Source: Clostridiales bacterium UBA6981 (GTDB taxonomy: Bacteria > Bacillota > Clostridia > Oscillospirales > Oscillospiraceae). Taken from it: 33,673 bases of DNA. This document shows, in pieces, positions 1 through 8,057 of the stretch. The position numbers and the translations under genes are program-made. The notes under the pieces were generated by a model. The model worked only from the letters and a program-made list of their open reading frames with translations. It made no database searches and had not been told where the DNA came from. Each line of letters opens with the position of its first letter. Positions within the stretch are counted from its first letter, which is position 1. Location of the stretch: the NCBI GenBank assembly GCA_002450075.1, contig DJYJ01000073.1, forward strand, positions 1 to 33,673, given 5' to 3'.

Positions 1-21
1 GCTGACTTTTGAGACAGCCCC
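1..21. mobile_element. possible outer end of an insertion sequence (remnant or edge)
   Basis: Read on the minus strand, the first 21 bases give GGGGCTGTCTCAAAAGTCAGC, which resembles the terminal inverted repeats of several IS families that begin with a GGGnCTGTCTCAAAA-type sequence. If so, an element lies mostly outside the window to the left. No transposase coding sequence or target duplication is visible here, so this rests on resemblance only. Confidence 0.25.
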
Positions 22-45
22 TTCGGTTTGCGTAGGATCAGACGG

Positions 46-77
46 TTGTTTTCCAGATGTGCGTATAGTATTATACT
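46..77 (+). promoter_or_regulatory. possible promoter of the metallophosphoesterase gene
   Basis: TTGTTT at 46-51 is followed after 17 bases by TATTAT (69-74), overlapping TATACT (72-77). The AT-rich patch stands out from GC-rich surroundings and lies about 80 bases before the GTG start. The -35 match is poor. Confidence 0.35.
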
Positions 78-154
78 GCATGCAGCATACTTCCGCCGAT
101 CCCGCCGTGTGCGGCGCCGGATCGTATTGATATAAAAAGAAAGGGGAGAACGCC

Positions 155-1444
155 GTGAAACGGGGAAGAGGAATCCTGTCGTGCCTGCTGCTCGCCTCGC
201 TCCTCCTGCTGGCGGGCTGCTCCGGCGCGCCCGAAAAGCAAACGGAAACGACAGGGGAGACGGGCTCCTGGCGCGTTGTCGTCGCGACGGACCTGCATTA
301 TCTCGCCCCGTCGCTGACCGACCACGGCGCGCTCTTCCGGCGCGTCATGGAGGCCGGGGACGGCAAGGTGACCGAGCTTTGCGACGAGATCACGGACGCT
401 TTTCTCAAAGAGGTAAAGGCGGAGGAACCTGACGCACTGATCCTCACCGGCGACATCAGCTTCAACGGCGAGAAGGAGAGCCATCTCGCCCTTGCCGAAA
501 AGCTCGCCGCACTCGAGGAGGCGGGCGTTCCCGTGCTGGTGCTGCCCGGCAACCACGACCTGTACCGAAGCTGCTATTCCTTCTTCGGCGACGAGAGCGA
601 GCAGGTCGAGAGCGTCAGCGCCGAGGAATTCGCCGCGATCTACGGCGCTTTCGGCTTTGACGAGGCGCTCTCGCGGGATGACGATTCGCTCAGCTATCTC
701 GCCCGGATCAACGATACGACGCGCGTGCTGATGCTCGACGCCGACACACCGCACGATTTCTGCAGCCTGTCGGACAAGACCCTCTCGTGGATCGAGCGGC
801 GCCTCTCCGAAGCTGCTGTGGAAGGGAAGAGGATGCTCGTCGCCTGTCATCAGAATCTGTATAAACATTCCATGTTCGGCGCAGGCTATGTGCTGGGCTG
901 CTCCGATGAGCTGCACGCGCTGCTTGAAAAATACGGCGCGGAGCTGATGCTCAGCGGACACATGCACATCCAGCACATCCAGACCGAGGGCGGCGTGACC
1001 GAAATCGCGACCTCGCCGCTGACGATGGGCGCGTGCCAATACGGGCTGCTTTCATCGGAAAACGGCGCGCTGCGCTATGAAACGCACCCGGTTAACGTCG
1101 CGGCCTGGGCTTCGGCGCGGGGGATGGACGACGAGCGTCTTGCCACCTTTGCCGCCTACGCTATGGGACGCCTGGAGAGCCGCACCCGCACCCAGGCGGA
1201 GGAGCAGCTGGAAGCACGCGGCATTTCGACGCAGGAGGCCGCGCCGCTCGTAAACTATGCCTGCGCGCTGAACAACGCCTATTTCTGCGGCGATCTATCG
1301 GGAATCCCGGCGCTCGATCCGGACGGAGAACTGTTCAAAGCCTGGGCGGAGAGCGGCAGCTTTTTCGGTTCTTACTTTGCCTCGATCGAGCATGAGATCG
1401 GGGAAAATTACACGCGTTGGGAAAAACCGGAAGTGAATGGATAA
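155..1444 (+). CDS. secreted metallophosphoesterase lipoprotein
   Basis: A 429-residue calcineurin-like phosphoesterase that probably acts outside the membrane on an unknown phosphoester. A lipoprotein signal ends in LLLAGC with Cys22 as the lipidated residue. The metal-binding motifs are all present and in order: D46-x-H48, GD at 99-100, N104, GNHD at 132-135, a later ACHQN histidine, and GHMHIQH. The GTG start at 155 is chosen because AAGGGGAG lies 6-7 bases upstream and the signal peptide begins there. It stands alone, with its own probable promoter, and is separated by about 180 bases and a new promoter from the Rnf-like operon. The family is certain from the motifs; the substrate is not known. 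Confidence 0.9.
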   Translation: MKRGRGILSCLLLASLLLLAGCSGAPEKQTETTGETGSWRVVVATDLHYLAPSLTDHGALFRRVMEAGDGKVTELCDEITDAFLKEVKAEEPDALILTGDISFNGEKESHLALAEKLAALEEAGVPVLVLPGNHDLYRSCYSFFGDESEQVESVSAEEFAAIYGAFGFDEALSRDDDSLSYLARINDTTRVLMLDADTPHDFCSLSDKTLSWIERRLSEAAVEGKRMLVACHQNLYKHSMFGAGYVLGCSDELHALLEKYGAELMLSGHMHIQHIQTEGGVTEIATSPLTMGACQYGLLSSENGALRYETHPVNVAAWASARGMDDERLATFAAYAMGRLESRTRTQAEEQLEARGISTQEAAPLVNYACALNNAYFCGDLSGIPALDPDGELFKAWAESGSFFGSYFASIEHEIGENYTRWEKPEVNG

Positions 1445-1526
1445 AGAAGTGTGAAAGATAGCGAAGGCTAACCGGGAACAATTGGTATTTCTGCGTTTTT
1501 TGTGCAAAACAGAGATTGTTTATTCC

Positions 1527-1555
1527 TTGACGAACGCCTTATTTAATGGTACAGT
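1527..1555 (+). promoter_or_regulatory. promoter of the Rnf-like/Eet operon
   Basis: TTGACG (1527-1532), a 17-base spacer and TACAGT (1550-1555) with a TGG just before the -10 element. It lies about 70 bases before the first ATG of the nine-gene unit. No promoter of similar quality was noticed before 9460, so the genes are probably transcribed together. The stretch 1445-1526 holds no gene; a small TTTTG-TG-CAAAA palindrome sits near 1498-1508. Confidence 0.65.
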
Positions 1556-1625
1556 AACCTTGACGCAGAAGGGACGGAAAGACGTCCTTTCGCGTGAATA
1601 TTTCGTATGATGAGGAGTACTGAAA

Positions 1626-2732
1626 ATGAAAAAGTTTTTCGCAATGCTTCTTCTGGTCTGCATGATCCTGTCTCTGGCAGCATGCGGCCAGCAGGCGGCC
1701 CCCGCCCCCGCGGCCGAGCAGCCTGCCGCTGAAGAGCCCGCCACCGAAGCCGAAGCCCCGGCCGAAGCCGCCGAAGAGCCCGCTGCTGAAGAGCCCGCCG
1801 CCGCTGCCGAGTACAAGCTCGGTATGGGCGTCAGCCTCAACATGAACAGCTCCAAGGCCGGCAACGCCCAGGTCGACGCCACCGTTGCCGCCGTCGTCAC
1901 CGACGCCGAGGGCAAGATCGTCGCCGTCAAGCTGGACGTCGCCCAGAACAAGATGGACATCACCGACGGCCAGGTTGAGACCGACAAGGAGTTCAAGACC
2001 AAGCTCGAGCTCGGTGATGACTACAACATGGTCAAGTTCTCCGACGCTGTTGCCGAGTGGTATGACCAGGCTGCCGCGTTCGAAGCCTACGTGATCGGCA
2101 AGACCGCTGACGAGGTCGCCGGCACCGAGACCGTTGTCAATGACGAGGGACACACCGTCGTCACCGACGAGACGCTCTACGCCTCCTGCTCCATCTCCGT
2201 TGGCGATTTCATCGAAGCCATCGTCAAGGCCTGCAACGATGACCAGGCCCAGACCTTCACCGCCGACGAGTTCAAGCTCGGCCTCGCCGCCATCACCGAG
2301 ATCGACGCCGCCACCAAGGCCGCGACCGCGGACGAGGACGGCCTTGCCGCCATGTACACCGACTTTGCCGCTGCTGTCGTTGACGGCGAGGGCAAGATCA
2401 TTGTCGCGATCACCGACGCTGTCCAGCCCAAGATCAGCTTTGACGCCGCCGGCGAGATCACCGATACCGCTTTTGCCGGCACCAAGCGCGAGCTGAAGGA
2501 AGACTACAACATGGTCAAGTTCTCCGACGCCACGCTCGAGTGGTACCAGCAGGCCCAGAACTTTGTCGACTACGCTGCCGGCAAGACCGCCGAGGAGCTT
2601 CGCGCTTCTGAGACCACCCTCAATGAGGAAGGCCACCAGGTCTTTGTTGACGAGGCTCTGTATGCCAGCGTCTCCATCAGCGTTGACGGCATGATCAACG
2701 TGGTTGCCAAGGCTGCCGACAACGCCGCCTGA
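1626..2732 (+). CDS. lipoprotein with two tandem FMN-bind-like repeats
   Basis: A 368-residue exported lipoprotein heading the Rnf-like operon. The signal ends LSLAAC with Cys20 as the lipidation site, followed by an Ala/Glu/Pro linker (about 21-62). Two similar domains follow, about 67-205 and 217-365; each carries a D-YNMVKFSDA stretch, a GKTA-E segment and a C-terminal LYAS-x-S-ISV motif. By position, ASCS (186-189) and ASVS (347-350) correspond to the S/T-G-A-T flavinylation motif of FMN-binding domains, but with Ser189 and Ser350 where Thr is normal. GAGGAG lies 8 bases before ATG. Strong GCC/GAC/AAG codon bias suggests high expression. I infer an extracytosolic flavin or electron carrier, comparable in layout to Listeria PplA, which also has two flavin domains. 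Covalent FMN is unproven. Confidence 0.7.
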   Translation: MKKFFAMLLLVCMILSLAACGQQAAPAPAAEQPAAEEPATEAEAPAEAAEEPAAEEPAAAAEYKLGMGVSLNMNSSKAGNAQVDATVAAVVTDAEGKIVAVKLDVAQNKMDITDGQVETDKEFKTKLELGDDYNMVKFSDAVAEWYDQAAAFEAYVIGKTADEVAGTETVVNDEGHTVVTDETLYASCSISVGDFIEAIVKACNDDQAQTFTADEFKLGLAAITEIDAATKAATADEDGLAAMYTDFAAAVVDGEGKIIVAITDAVQPKISFDAAGEITDTAFAGTKRELKEDYNMVKFSDATLEWYQQAQNFVDYAAGKTAEELRASETTLNEEGHQVFVDEALYASVSISVDGMINVVAKAADNAA

Positions 2733-2756
2733 TCTGACACACAAAAACCATAGGGG

Positions 2757-3860
2757 ATGAATGCCTTGCGGCACTGGATAAAGACGATCGCAGCCCTTGC
2801 GCTGCTCTCGCTGCTTCTCACCGCCTGCTCCGCGCAGACGGGCGAAAGCATACCGGAAACGACCGCCGCTCCCGCGCCGCAGACAGTCGAGCCGAAGGGC
2901 AAGGTATACTATACCTACTTCGACACGGTCTCCTATGTATATGACTACGCAGGAGATTCGGCAGAACGCTTTGACGAGCGTTCTGCCGAAGTTTCGCATA
3001 TCCTGCTGGAATACCACCAGCTTTTTGACATCTATCACGAGTACAGCGGCGTCACCAATCTCTGCACGCTCAACAAAAACGCGGGCGGCGAGCCGATGGA
3101 GGTCGACGAGAGGCTCATCGACTTTCTCCTCGACGCGCGGGAGATGTACGAGCTCACGGACGGAGAGATGAACGTGATGCTCGGTGCGGTGCTGCGCTTG
3201 TGGCACGACTGCCGCGAGGCGGCCGAGTCCGACCCGGCAAACGCTTCGATCCCCGCGCAGGAGCAGCTGGAGGAGGCATATCGCCATACCGACATCTCGC
3301 TCCTGGAGATCGACGAGGAAAAGCGCACCGTCCGCATCGCGGACGCGGCGGCCTCGATCGATGTCGGCGCGCTCGGCAAGGGCTATGCCACCGAGCGGGC
3401 GGCGGAATATCTCGAGCGCGAGGGCGCGAGGGGCTATGTGCTCAACATCGGCGGCAACATCCGCTGCATCGGCGACAGGCCGGACGGCAGCGGCTGGGTC
3501 ACGGCGGTACGCAACCCGGACAACGCGGCGGAGGATTTTGCCTGCCGTCTGCGCATCCGCGACACGGCCTGCGTGACCTCCGGCGTGTATGAGCGGTATT
3601 TCACCGTTTCGGGCACGCGCTATCACCACATCATCGACCGGGACACGCTTTTCCCGGCGGCGTATTACGATTCCCTCACCGTCGTCACGCGCGACAGCGC
3701 GCTGGCGGATGCCTTGTCTACGGCGCTGTTCTGCATGCCGCAGGAAGAAGGAGAAAAACTGGCGGAGACGATCGGGGGCGTGGAGATCCTCTGGATCTAC
3801 CCGGACGGCAGCCAACGCTGCACCCCCGGCTTTGCCGTTTTGATAGAAGAACGACCCTAA
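2757..3860 (+). CDS. apbE: ApbE-family FAD:protein FMN transferase, lipoprotein
   Basis: This 367-residue enzyme transfers FMN from FAD onto Thr (sometimes Ser) of target domains outside the membrane, as needed by RnfD and RnfG. The lipoprotein signal ends SLLLTAC. ApbE hallmarks are visible: DVGALGKGYA, LNIGGNIRCIG, a TSG-x-YERYF segment, YHHIIDRDT, and the C-terminal D-x-LSTALF segment containing the metal-binding Asp and Thr. It lies 24 bases after the lipoprotein gene and 13 before rnfC, so it probably serves this operon. The annotated ATG sits directly on its own AGGGG sequence; TTG at 2766, nine bases from that site, is an alternative start giving a protein three residues shorter. Confidence 0.93.
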   Translation: MNALRHWIKTIAALALLSLLLTACSAQTGESIPETTAAPAPQTVEPKGKVYYTYFDTVSYVYDYAGDSAERFDERSAEVSHILLEYHQLFDIYHEYSGVTNLCTLNKNAGGEPMEVDERLIDFLLDAREMYELTDGEMNVMLGAVLRLWHDCREAAESDPANASIPAQEQLEEAYRHTDISLLEIDEEKRTVRIADAAASIDVGALGKGYATERAAEYLEREGARGYVLNIGGNIRCIGDRPDGSGWVTAVRNPDNAAEDFACRLRIRDTACVTSGVYERYFTVSGTRYHHIIDRDTLFPAAYYDSLTVVTRDSALADALSTALFCMPQEEGEKLAETIGGVEILWIYPDGSQRCTPGFAVLIEERP

Positions 3861-3873
3861 GGAGGCGGTAAAT

Positions 3874-5208
3874 TTGAGCCTGAGAAGAAAGATCTCTACC
3901 CTGAAATTACCCCATTACAAAGGCACGGCCGGCATGGCGGCCGTGCGCATGGCAGTGCCCAAAGAGGTGCTGCTACCGATGAACATGCACTCCGGCCAGG
4001 CGGCCGAGCCCATCGTTCAGGTCGGCGACCACGTGACCGTCGGCCAGCTGATCGCCCGCGAGGAGGGACGCAACAGCGCGCCCGTCCACGCCTCGGTCTC
4101 CGGCACCGTCAAAGCCATCGAGCCCTATGCCGTCGGCGGCCGCAAGACCACGGCCATCCGCATCGAGAGCGACGGCAAAATGGAAAAGTGCCCCGATCTC
4201 AAGATCCCCCAGCCGACCGATCTCGACAGCTTCCTCCAGTGCGTACGCGAAAGCGGCGTCGTGGGACTCGGCGGCGCGGCCTTCCCGGTGTGGGCCAAGC
4301 TCGCCGCCGCCCAGAAGAGCCATATCCAGACCGTCCTCATCAACGGCGCGGAGTGCGAGCCCTTCATCACCAGCGACCACCGCGTCATGCTCGAGCACGG
4401 CGATCTGATCGAAAAGGGCATCGCCCTGCTCAAGCAGTTCCTGCAGTCCGAGGAGTATATCATCGGCATCGAGAAGAACAAGCCCGACGCCATCGCACAG
4501 CTGACCGAGCGCTTCGCAAACGATCCCGCTGTCAAGGTCATGCCGCTTGACAGCGTCTACCCCCAGGGCGCCAAGCAGGTGCTGCTCTACAACGCCACCG
4601 GCAAGGTGGTCGGACCGGGTCAGCGCCTGGCTTCCCTCGGCGTCATCATCATCAACGTCACCTCCCTCGTGAAGACTGCGGAATACTTCACGACCGGAAT
4701 GCCGCTCGTCGAGCGCATCGTCACGGTCGAGGGCTCGGCGGTAAAGGAGCCGAAGAACCTGATCGTGCCGATCGGCTGCTCGATCCGCGACCTGGTCGAG
4801 GCGTGCGGCGGGCTGAAGGAAGAGCCCGGCAAGATCCTCTACGGCGGCGCCATGATGGGCAAGACCGTCGACACGCTCGACGCCTCCGTCCTCAAGGCCA
4901 CCAACGCGGTCGTGATCATGAACCGCAAGGATGCCGAGAAGACCAAGCCCTCACCTTGCATCCACTGCGGCCGCTGCGTGGCCGTCTGCCCGCTGGGGCT
5001 CAACCCCACGGCCTTCGCCCGCGCGATGGAGATGGAAAACGAGGACGAGCGCGCGGCCCTGCTGCAAAAGGAGCAGGTGTCGCTGTGCATGGAGTGCGGC
5101 TGCTGCAGCTATGTCTGTCCGGCCCACCGTCCCCTGGCTGAAAACAACAGCGCCGCCCGCCGCTTTATCCGCGGTTGGGAGAGCGCGAAGAAGGAAGGAG
5201 GGAAGTAA
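3874..5208 (+). CDS. rnfC: RnfC, NADH-binding iron-sulfur subunit of an Rnf-like complex
   Basis: This 444-residue cytosolic subunit is the NAD(H)- and FMN-binding part of Rnf complexes. Seen here are a lipoyl-like N-terminal domain, the glycine-rich GLGGAAFP at 131-138, NGAECEPF from 157, and two intact [4Fe-4S] motifs: C362-x2-C365-x2-C368-x3-C372-P and C405-x2-C408-x2-C411-x3-C415-P. The start is TTG at 3874, with a strong AAGGAGG centred about 10 bases upstream; no ATG fits as well. The protein appears fully functional, which matters because RnfA and RnfE of this cluster lack their usual metal ligands and no RnfB is encoded. It would be the entry or exit point for NADH electrons. Confidence 0.95.
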   Translation: MSLRRKISTLKLPHYKGTAGMAAVRMAVPKEVLLPMNMHSGQAAEPIVQVGDHVTVGQLIAREEGRNSAPVHASVSGTVKAIEPYAVGGRKTTAIRIESDGKMEKCPDLKIPQPTDLDSFLQCVRESGVVGLGGAAFPVWAKLAAAQKSHIQTVLINGAECEPFITSDHRVMLEHGDLIEKGIALLKQFLQSEEYIIGIEKNKPDAIAQLTERFANDPAVKVMPLDSVYPQGAKQVLLYNATGKVVGPGQRLASLGVIIINVTSLVKTAEYFTTGMPLVERIVTVEGSAVKEPKNLIVPIGCSIRDLVEACGGLKEEPGKILYGGAMMGKTVDTLDASVLKATNAVVIMNRKDAEKTKPSPCIHCGRCVAVCPLGLNPTAFARAMEMENEDERAALLQKEQVSLCMECGCCSYVCPAHRPLAENNSAARRFIRGWESAKKEGGK

Positions 5209-5211
5209 GAC

Positions 5212-6141
5212 ATGGACAACAAACCCATCATGGCTGCCGGCCCGCATATCCACAGCGCCGATTCCTCGCGCCGCATCATGCTTGACGTGATCCTCGCGCT
5301 GCTTCCCGCCTCCGTCGCCGGCGTCGTCCTGTTCGGGACGAAGGCCGCCACGATGATCCTCGTGTGCGTCGCGGCCGCGGTGTTCTCGGAATTCCTGTTC
5401 AACCTTGTCACCAAGCGTGAACAGAGCGTCGGCGATCTCTCCGCCGTCGTGACCGGCCTGCTGCTGGCGCTCAACCTCTCGACCAACGTGCCGCTGTGGC
5501 AGTGCGCGCTCGGCTCGATCTTCGCGATCGTGCTGGTCAAGTGCGCCTTCGGCGGCATGGGACATAACTTTGCCAACCCCGCCATCACGGCCCGCGTGTT
5601 TATGCTGATGGCCTTTACATCCACCGTGGCCGGCGGCGCCGCGCCGCGCTTTGTCGACGCGGTCTCCTCCGCCACGCCGCTGAACCTCATCGGCGTCGAG
5701 GGCGCGGAGCTGCCCACGCTGGGTGCGATGTTCCTCGGCCTGCGCGGCGGCGCCATCGGCGAGACCTGCATCCTCGCACTGCTCCTCGGCTTTGTCTACC
5801 TGCTTGTCCGCCGCGTCATCCACTGGCAGACCCCGGTGATCTTCATCGCCACGGTCTTTGTCTGCTACCTTGTCGCGACCGGCAATGTCACCGTCGCGCT
5901 CTACGAGGTGCTGGCGGGCGGTCTGGTGCTCGGCGCGGTCTTCATGGCCACTGACTATACCACCACGCCCATCACCGCCGAGGGCAGATGGCTCTTCGCG
6001 CTCGGCTGCGGCTTGATCACCTTTGTGATCCGCCGCTTCTGCGCCTATCCCGAGGGCGTGTCCTACTCCATTCTGTGCATGAACATCCTCTCTCCCTGGC
6101 TGGAGAAGTGGACGCGCAGAAAGCCGCTGGGAGGTGTCTGA
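5212..6141 (+). CDS. rnfD: RnfD, membrane flavoprotein subunit
   Basis: A 309-residue polytopic membrane protein of the RnfD/NqrB family, which carries covalent FMN facing outside. Seen: several hydrophobic segments from residue 23 onward, the conserved GGMGHNFANPAITARVF stretch (114-130), and SSAT at 152-155, which matches the S/T-G-A-T flavinylation motif with Ser for Gly; Thr155 is the expected FMN attachment site. It begins 3 bases after rnfC, with GGAGGGAAG upstream of ATG, and its stop comes 1 base before the preferred rnfG start. Retention of the acceptor Thr, together with apbE in the same operon, suggests it is flavinylated. Confidence 0.93.
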   Translation: MDNKPIMAAGPHIHSADSSRRIMLDVILALLPASVAGVVLFGTKAATMILVCVAAAVFSEFLFNLVTKREQSVGDLSAVVTGLLLALNLSTNVPLWQCALGSIFAIVLVKCAFGGMGHNFANPAITARVFMLMAFTSTVAGGAAPRFVDAVSSATPLNLIGVEGAELPTLGAMFLGLRGGAIGETCILALLLGFVYLLVRRVIHWQTPVIFIATVFVCYLVATGNVTVALYEVLAGGLVLGAVFMATDYTTTPITAEGRWLFALGCGLITFVIRRFCAYPEGVSYSILCMNILSPWLEKWTRRKPLGGV

Positions 6142-6142
6142 T

Positions 6143-7420
6143 ATGAAAAAACAGATCGTAACTTCCATCCTGTGCCTTGTGCTGCTGCTGGCCGTGCTCG
6201 GCGCGGGCGTATGGGGCGTCAACGGCTTCACCGCCCCCATCGTGGCGGAGAACGAGCGTCTCGCCGCCGAGGCTGCGGCCGAGGCGGAAAAGGCCCTGCT
6301 CGGCGACAGCGAGCTGCTCTATGACCGTGCGGACGAGGCGGCCTCCACCCTTGCGGTGACGGCCGACACCGTCCAGAGCGTCTACCGTGACGCGACCAAG
6401 GAGACCTATCTCCTGCGTCTCGAGACCTCCGAGGGCTACTCCAAGCAGCCGATCAAGCTCCTGCTCACGATCGATTTCGAGGGCAAGGTCGTCGATCTCT
6501 CCATCGAGGAGAACCCGGACGACAAGGAGCTCGGCGAGGAATTCCCCCAGAGCTTCGCCGGACAGGACTCCACCCTTGCGGGCGTGGAGCTCGTCGCGGG
6601 CGTGACCTTCTCGTCCTCCGCGATCCGCGGCGCCGTTAACGACGGCTTCAACACGCTCATTGACAACGGTCTCTTCGCCGCGGCGGAGAAGAGCGATTCC
6701 CAGATTCTCAATGAACTGATCCCGCTGGTTTACCCGGGCCTTGTCAACAAGGCCGGCGTGCCCCAGGCCGAAGAGCTTGCCGGTGAGGGCGACGTCCTCA
6801 GCGGCCTCAAGGCCACGAACGGCAGCGGCTTTGCCTGGTTTGTCGGCGGGGAAGAAAACCGTCTCGCCGTGAGCACCGCGCTCGGCGGCGTCACCGTTTA
6901 CAACACCGCGGGCGAGGATGTGACCGTGGCCGATCCCGCCCTTGTCGAGCAGATCGCGGCGCTCTCCGCCGCCAATGCCGAGGACTTCAGCGCCAAGGAT
7001 GCGAAGAACTTCGGCCGTCTCCTGCCCGAGGGAACCGAGCTTACGGCGATCGAGATCCCCGGCTATGCCGGCTGCGTGACCAGCGCTTACAGCGCCGAAA
7101 CGCCGGACGGTACACGCTATGCCTTTGCCGCGCGTCCCTACGGCTATGCCAACGAGCCCATGGAATTCTACTTCGTCCTGGACGAGAACGGCGCGATCGC
7201 CGCGCTCCGCACGGGCGAGCTGATCCTCCATTCCGACTACTTCTCCGCCTATGAGCTTGACGAGGCGAGCTATAAGGAAGGCTTCATCGGTCTGACGGGC
7301 GAGAGCTACACCGGCGAGCAGACGCTGATCACCGGCGCGACGATGAGCTCCGACGCGGCGGCCTCCGCCGTGAACGACGTCTTCGCCGCCTTTGATCGCC
7401 TTGTGGAAAGCGAGGGCTGA
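6143..7420 (+). CDS. rnfG: RnfG-like protein with two FMN-binding domains
   Basis: RnfG normally has one extracytosolic FMN-binding domain and about 200 residues; this protein has 425. An N-terminal membrane anchor (about 5-27) precedes domain 1 (about 79-172) and domain 2 (about 320-418), joined by an intervening region that I do not recognise. Domain 2 ends with a textbook acceptor site, ITGATMSSDA, with Thr400. Domain 1 has AGVTFSSSA with Thr155, where the preferred A of G-A-T is V and the preceding S/T is A. I chose ATG at 6143 because GGAGG lies 8 bases upstream; an in-frame GTG at 6134 overlaps that site. The doubled domain suggests two flavins in series. Confidence 0.9.
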   Translation: MKKQIVTSILCLVLLLAVLGAGVWGVNGFTAPIVAENERLAAEAAAEAEKALLGDSELLYDRADEAASTLAVTADTVQSVYRDATKETYLLRLETSEGYSKQPIKLLLTIDFEGKVVDLSIEENPDDKELGEEFPQSFAGQDSTLAGVELVAGVTFSSSAIRGAVNDGFNTLIDNGLFAAAEKSDSQILNELIPLVYPGLVNKAGVPQAEELAGEGDVLSGLKATNGSGFAWFVGGEENRLAVSTALGGVTVYNTAGEDVTVADPALVEQIAALSAANAEDFSAKDAKNFGRLLPEGTELTAIEIPGYAGCVTSAYSAETPDGTRYAFAARPYGYANEPMEFYFVLDENGAIAALRTGELILHSDYFSAYELDEASYKEGFIGLTGESYTGEQTLITGATMSSDAAASAVNDVFAAFDRLVESEG

Positions 7421-7424
7421 GACC

Positions 7425-8054
7425 ATGAAAAAGAATCTTCTGTATGTAAATCCCGTAACGCTTCTGTTCCTGGGCGCAGCCCCCGCGCTCGCCGCGAGCA
7501 CGGACGTGCGCGCCGCGCTTGGCATGAGCGCAGCCGTCCTTTGCGTGCTGCTGTGCTCGGCGCTCTTGCTCGGCCTGCTGCGCAGACTGATCCCGGCCGA
7601 GGCCAAATTCGGCGCGGCGCTGCTCGTCGTGGCGGGCTTCGCCTCCATGGCGCAGCTCCTGCTGCAGGCCTTCCTGCCCTCCGCCTGGGCGATGCTCGGC
7701 TTTTACGCCGCGATCCTGGGCGTGGATCTGATGCTCTTCGGCAGCGCGGAAAACACGCTGGACGAGGGTCTCGGCAAGGGGCTTGTAAACGCGCTCGTGA
7801 GCGGCTTGTGCTTTGCCGTGTTCGTACTGATCCTCGCTTCGATCCGCGAGCTTTTCGGCGCGGCGAGCTTCGCGGGCAAGAGCGTCGAAGCGCTCAAGGA
7901 TTATAAGATCGGCACGTTGACCCAGGCCTCCGGCGGGCTTTGCGTGTTCGCGATCCTGCTGGCCGTGGTCAACCGCATCTTCCCGTCCGAGGACGGCATG
8001 GGCAAGCTGACGCGCAGCGCGATCGGCTTTGACAGCGAAGAGAAGGAGGCGTAA
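7425..8054 (+). CDS. rnfE: RnfE-like membrane subunit lacking the [2Fe-2S] cysteines
   Basis: A 209-residue protein with about six hydrophobic segments, of the RnfE/NqrD family. The N-terminal NPVTLLFLGAAPALAAST aligns with the canonical N-S-A-L-V-Q-L-L-G-L-C-P segment, but the cluster-binding Cys is Ala. The second canonical ligand, in the V-T-N-C-I-V-V-G-R-A-E segment, falls in ILGVDLMLFGSAE here, where the Cys is Leu. The four cysteines that remain lie elsewhere. In canonical complexes RnfA and RnfE share one [2Fe-2S] cluster in the membrane core; this protein cannot supply its two ligands. The start is ATG at 7425, with GAGGG upstream and 4 bases after rnfG. Its place between rnfG and rnfA follows the normal Rnf order. 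Confidence 0.87.
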   Translation: MKKNLLYVNPVTLLFLGAAPALAASTDVRAALGMSAAVLCVLLCSALLLGLLRRLIPAEAKFGAALLVVAGFASMAQLLLQAFLPSAWAMLGFYAAILGVDLMLFGSAENTLDEGLGKGLVNALVSGLCFAVFVLILASIRELFGAASFAGKSVEALKDYKIGTLTQASGGLCVFAILLAVVNRIFPSEDGMGKLTRSAIGFDSEEKEA

Positions 8055-8057
8055 GGC

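Noticed and set aside
1539..3815. 758-residue open frame on the minus strand opposite the lipoprotein and apbE genes
   Set aside because: It is antisense to two genes with clear signal peptides and motifs, contains long Arg/Gly/Val-rich stretches typical of GC-rich antisense frames, and has no ribosome site or known motif.
4951..6240. 429-residue minus-strand frame opposite rnfC and rnfD
   Set aside because: Composition of an antisense shadow (His/Asp/Arg-rich) with strong conserved genes on the other strand.
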